A DNA stretch of 5,754 nucleotides from Gammaproteobacteria bacterium (lineage in GTDB: Bacteria; Pseudomonadota; Gammaproteobacteria; SZUA-152), in NCBI GenBank assembly GCA_030613605.1, contig JAUWLO010000130.1, positions 1 through 5,754 on the forward strand. The letters run 5' to 3'. The translations under genes were made by a program, and so were the position numbers. The notes under the pieces are model-generated. The model saw nothing but the letters and a program-made list of their open reading frames with translations. It ran no database searches and had not been told where the DNA came from. Below, piece by piece: positions 5,432 to 5,754 of this stretch. Within the stretch, counting starts at the first letter, position 1. Each line of letters opens with the position of its first letter.

Positions 5432-5691
5432 GACCCGAATATTATGTAAGGAGACGAATTTTTGCTATAGGGGCTTAAAACTCCCTATTTCAGACAGACA
5501 CTATACGGTGATGATGAATTGAAAACAGCACTTTTCGAAAATTTTATATTGATTAAATAATGAGCAATTTTGGACAAATTTGGGACATTCTGAACGTTAC
5601 TCAGCATGACTCAACGTGATTGAGGGTGACGTTAAATGACAGCATTTTCAGATGCTTAAGAAAAATATCCTTATAATTCAATGACCTTTAG
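5432..5691. other. AT-rich gap upstream of the operon, no gene seen
   Basis: No protein frame of note exists on either strand. It holds a 6-bp hairpin, ATAGGG (5467-5472) with CCCTAT (5483-5488), placed about 40 bases before the small exported protein gene where an operator could lie. It also holds a nested inverted repeat, AACGTTACTC (5593-5602) with GGGTGACGTT (5624-5633), pairing fully if two G-T pairs are allowed, around an inner CTCAA/TTGAG stem. On the minus strand CATAAT (complement of 5441-5446) is a -10-like hexamer, but no matching -35 was found. I see no clear Zur-type palindrome. Confidence 0.4.
5566..5587 (+). repeat. Tandem 11-base repeat near the right attachment site
   Basis: Two adjacent 11-base units, AATTTTGGACA (5566-5576) and AATTTGGGACA (5577-5587), differ at one base. 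They lie about 135 bases from the tRNA-derived repeat. Short direct repeats at such a distance from a tRNA core site are typical of arm-type sites bound by tyrosine integrases, which is an inference here. Confidence 0.5.
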
Positions 5692-5752
5692 GCGGGCTTA
5701 AAAACCGTTGAAGGGCAACCTTCCCAGGGTTCGAATCCCTGCCTCTCCGCCA
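5692..5752 (+). pseudogene. 3' part of a serine tRNA (displaced or element-borne tRNA end)
   Basis: From the anticodon arm onward this can be laid out as a class II serine tRNA: stem GCGGG (5692-5696) with ACCGT (5704-5708, one mismatch and one G-T pair), loop CTTAAAA (5697-5703), variable arm GAAGG-GCAA-CCTTC (5710-5723), T arm CAGGG-TTCGAAT-CCCTG (5725-5741), CCTCTCC (5742-5748), G and CCA. The acceptor 5' half and D arm are missing, so it cannot be a working tRNA. From 5722 on it is identical to the intact gene, but its variable arm is different and still fully paired. That suggests descent from a different serine tRNA allele rather than decay of the local one. Confidence 0.75.
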
Positions 5753-5754
5753 AA

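Larger units (their letters stand above)
1734..5754. mobile_element. Segment flanked by tRNA-Ser 3'-end direct repeats (candidate integrated island)
   Basis: The 33 bases at 1734-1766, which are the 3' end of tRNA-Ser(UGA) plus two bases past the CCA, recur without mismatch at 5722-5754, where the window ends. The spacing is 3,988 bases. Such duplications are the normal product of tyrosine-recombinase integration at a tRNA 3' end, because the element carries its own copy of the end to keep the tRNA intact. The segment contains a hairpin cluster, a third degenerate 3'-end copy and the whole metal-uptake operon. No integrase, excisionase or relaxase gene is present, so it may be a remnant, a non-autonomous cargo segment, or one unit of a larger island that continues to the right. 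Confidence 0.5.

Noticed and set aside
5432..5500. Possible Zur or Fur operator upstream of the operon
   Set aside because: The only AT-rich candidate (around 5437-5452) is not palindromic and does not match the GTTATA..TATAAC pattern expected of Zur sites.

Overview
The window looks like chromosomal DNA of a gammaproteobacterium. The evidence is a yccA-family gene beside a serine tRNA(UGA) gene, gammaproteobacterial Shine-Dalgarno spacing, and a zinc-type ABC uptake operon with an outer-membrane barrel gene. The species cannot be named from sequence alone.

Left part (1-1674): the 5' end of a small two-helix membrane protein gene and yccA (Bax inhibitor-1 family, FtsH modulator) both lie on the minus strand, separated by a strong two-way terminator. 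About 680 bases then run to the tRNA without a credible protein gene. They hold a dense array of short perfect hairpins whose stems differ but whose loops nearly all carry GGA (CAGGA, CTGGA, ATGGAT). Smaller clusters of the same kind lie at 230-276 and 1838-1984.

Middle (1675-2096): a complete tRNA-Ser(UGA) with its terminator, the second hairpin cluster, and a 19-base degenerate copy of the tRNA 3' end.

Right part (2097-5431, minus strand): a four-gene unit read in the order small exported His/CxxC protein, outer-membrane beta-barrel protein, periplasmic metal-binding protein of the ZnuA superfamily, and ABC-3 (ZnuB-like) permease. The last three are packed with gaps of 11 and 21 bases. This looks like an outer-membrane-to-cytoplasm route for zinc or a similar metal, but no ATPase gene is present in the window.

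Right edge (5432-5754): an AT-rich stretch with a tandem 11-base repeat and a nested hairpin, then the 3' two thirds of a serine tRNA. Its last 33 bases repeat exactly the 3' end of the intact tRNA, 3,988 bases away. The metal-uptake operon is therefore bracketed by tRNA-Ser 3'-end repeats, the usual footprint of integration by a tyrosine recombinase. No integrase is visible, so this could be a decayed island, a passive cargo segment, or one segment of a longer tandem array of elements continuing to the right.
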